64,000 nucleotides of DNA from Pardosa pseudoannulata. Taxonomy: Eukaryota; Arthropoda; Arachnida; Araneae; Lycosidae. The translations under genes were made by a program, and so were the position numbers. Shown one piece after another: positions 61,383 through 64,000 of this stretch; position 1 is the first letter of the stretch; every line of letters begins with the position of its first letter. A model generated the notes under the pieces. The model did not search any database, had not been told where the DNA came from, and worked only from the letters and a program-made list of their open reading frames with translations. The DNA lies in the NCBI GenBank assembly GCA_032207245.1, contig CM063498.1, positions 94,620,301 to 94,684,300 of the forward strand, written 5' to 3'.

Positions 61383-61540
61383 TATATTTGGCTTAAATAA
61401 TAGATTAGGTATATATGTGATAGTTTTAAATTTAATCATCGATTATTTTTTGTTGCAATGAAAATTTTATCACGGTTATTAACAACAAATTCTATCTACT
61501 TCCAGGGTGTAGTTGCAATGATAGTTTTATTTCTTTACGT
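61383..61540 (+). mobile_element. Internal Helitron fragment
   Basis: tatttggcttaaataataga ttaggtatatatgtgatagt tttaaatttaatcatcgatt through ttaacaacaaattctatcta cttccagggtg matches the middle of the copy at 60685-61221, 160 bp after that copy ends. It lacks the 3' terminus. Confidence 0.75.
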
Positions 61541-61625
61541 ATTTATATTTATATAAATTATTTATGTTTATATAAATTTTATTTATATAAATTACATTTA
61601 TATAAATTATATTTATATAACTTAT
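61541..61625. repeat. Short tandem array, ~15-bp unit
   Basis: Repeats of tttatataaattat-like units (tttatataaattaca, tttatataaattata) occur five to six times. Confidence 0.8.
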
Positions 61626-63259
<1,634 letters not shown>

Positions 63260-64000
63260 GGTTTGGAAACATAAAATTAATAATTTACGGATTTAAAAGC
63301 AGAAAACGCAGTGCACTCTTTAATGCAGGCGCATGAATCACTAATAACTCCATATAAAAGCGCTTGACGCGTAATAATTGAGAGAAAAAAAATTCTATTT
63401 CACTTTCAAATTCTTTTTAACTTATAAAATGCACAAGTATTAACTCTTTTTAATTCTTAATTTGTATCTTGTAATTTTTAAATTTTTATTGTAATTAACT
63501 GTTAAGGGCCCCTTATTTTTATTGACTATCATCTTTAATTATTATGTTGCACTTTCAAAGAAAAACACCTGGTGAGAAATTAATATCCTCACAACAGGGA
63601 ATTCGGCCTTCGGCTTAGGTACCCCGTACAATCATGAAAATCTCGGAAATGACGGAATTGAGAGAGAGAGTCTTAAGAAAGGGTTGCTGTATGAATCTTG
63701 GCCAAATGTAGCTTCTTTGTTAGAAGGTGGACGCTAGCCACATTTCCCATGTTTAATGGTTGAATACTTGTTTGTGATGAAGACATGAATAAAGATATTA
63801 TGAAGGACTATTCGGCCTAAATAGTTGACTGCAAGGCATGTCATATATATATATATATTATATCCTTTGTATGGGTCATGTGTTACTATGAATTCTGAAA
63901 TGACTGAAATGATCTTGGCGTTTTGCATGATGATTTTGGTCAACTAAAGAAGTTTTAAGAGATTAAATTATTCGGAGGTTAAAGACGTATGGTCTAAAGC
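63260..64000. other. No gene found
   Basis: AT-rich sequence with a short TA tract at 63842-63860 and a GA tract at 63660. No recognised gene or element. Confidence 0.45.

Overview
This is an AT-rich eukaryotic, animal-type intergenic window that I could not show to contain any intact host protein-coding gene. Open frames are short, and most of the longer ones read through dinucleotide repeats (runs of Tyr-Ile or Cys-Val). The repeat content is typical of an arthropod: three or more tRNA-derived SINE families, Helitrons with CTAG 3' ends, piggyBac-type TTAA elements, hAT elements, gypsy-like solo LTRs, a mariner-like relic and a LINE relic. I lean towards a chelicerate such as a spider because of the SINE and Helitron mixture, but the sequence does not prove it.

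Layout. 1-1147 is a Helitron whose 3' end is tandemly triplicated. 2.6-4.3 kb holds three copies of SINE family A. 7.6-8.4 kb is a duplicated SINE-B-like unit. 8.8-9.15 kb is a direct repeat. 10.1-10.6 kb is a 503-bp piggyBac-type MITE. 11.5-11.7 kb is a hAT transposase relic with a terminal fragment. 13.5-16.9 kb combines a SINE, a solo LTR between mirrored microsatellites and nested minus-strand Helitron copies. 18.9-21.4 kb is a set of local duplications. 23.6-24.5 kb is an 885-bp element with very long terminal inverted repeats. 25.9-27.8 kb is a run of a foldback element, a complete 1.1-kb Helitron and a 601-bp piggyBac-type MITE. 28.3-28.6 kb is a second solo LTR in a TA repeat. 30.5-31.6 kb is a near-identical 367-bp tandem triplication. 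32.8-33.1 kb is a duplicated hAT end, followed by a complete non-autonomous hAT element (33215-34701) with a perfect 8-bp target duplication.

From 35.0 to 49.3 kb the window is dominated by four different tandem arrays: a 211-bp monomer x5, a compound 560-600-bp unit, a ~330-bp monomer x4 and a ~333-bp monomer x7. Between them lie a mariner-like relic and a frameshifted LINE reverse-transcriptase tail. 50.4-53.1 kb contains a duplicated composite repeat in which one copy carries a SINE-B insertion and the other preserves the empty site. 53.9-54.7 and 57.0-57.4 kb are local duplications. 56.25-56.88 kb is an internally deleted piggyBac element that still encodes the cysteine-rich C-terminus. 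60.7-61.5 kb is Helitron sequence. 62.7-63.3 kb is a ~580-bp TA/TG microsatellite.

No CRISPR array, rRNA, functional tRNA or bacterial-type operon is present. The value of the window is as a record of nested transposition and of local tandem amplification.
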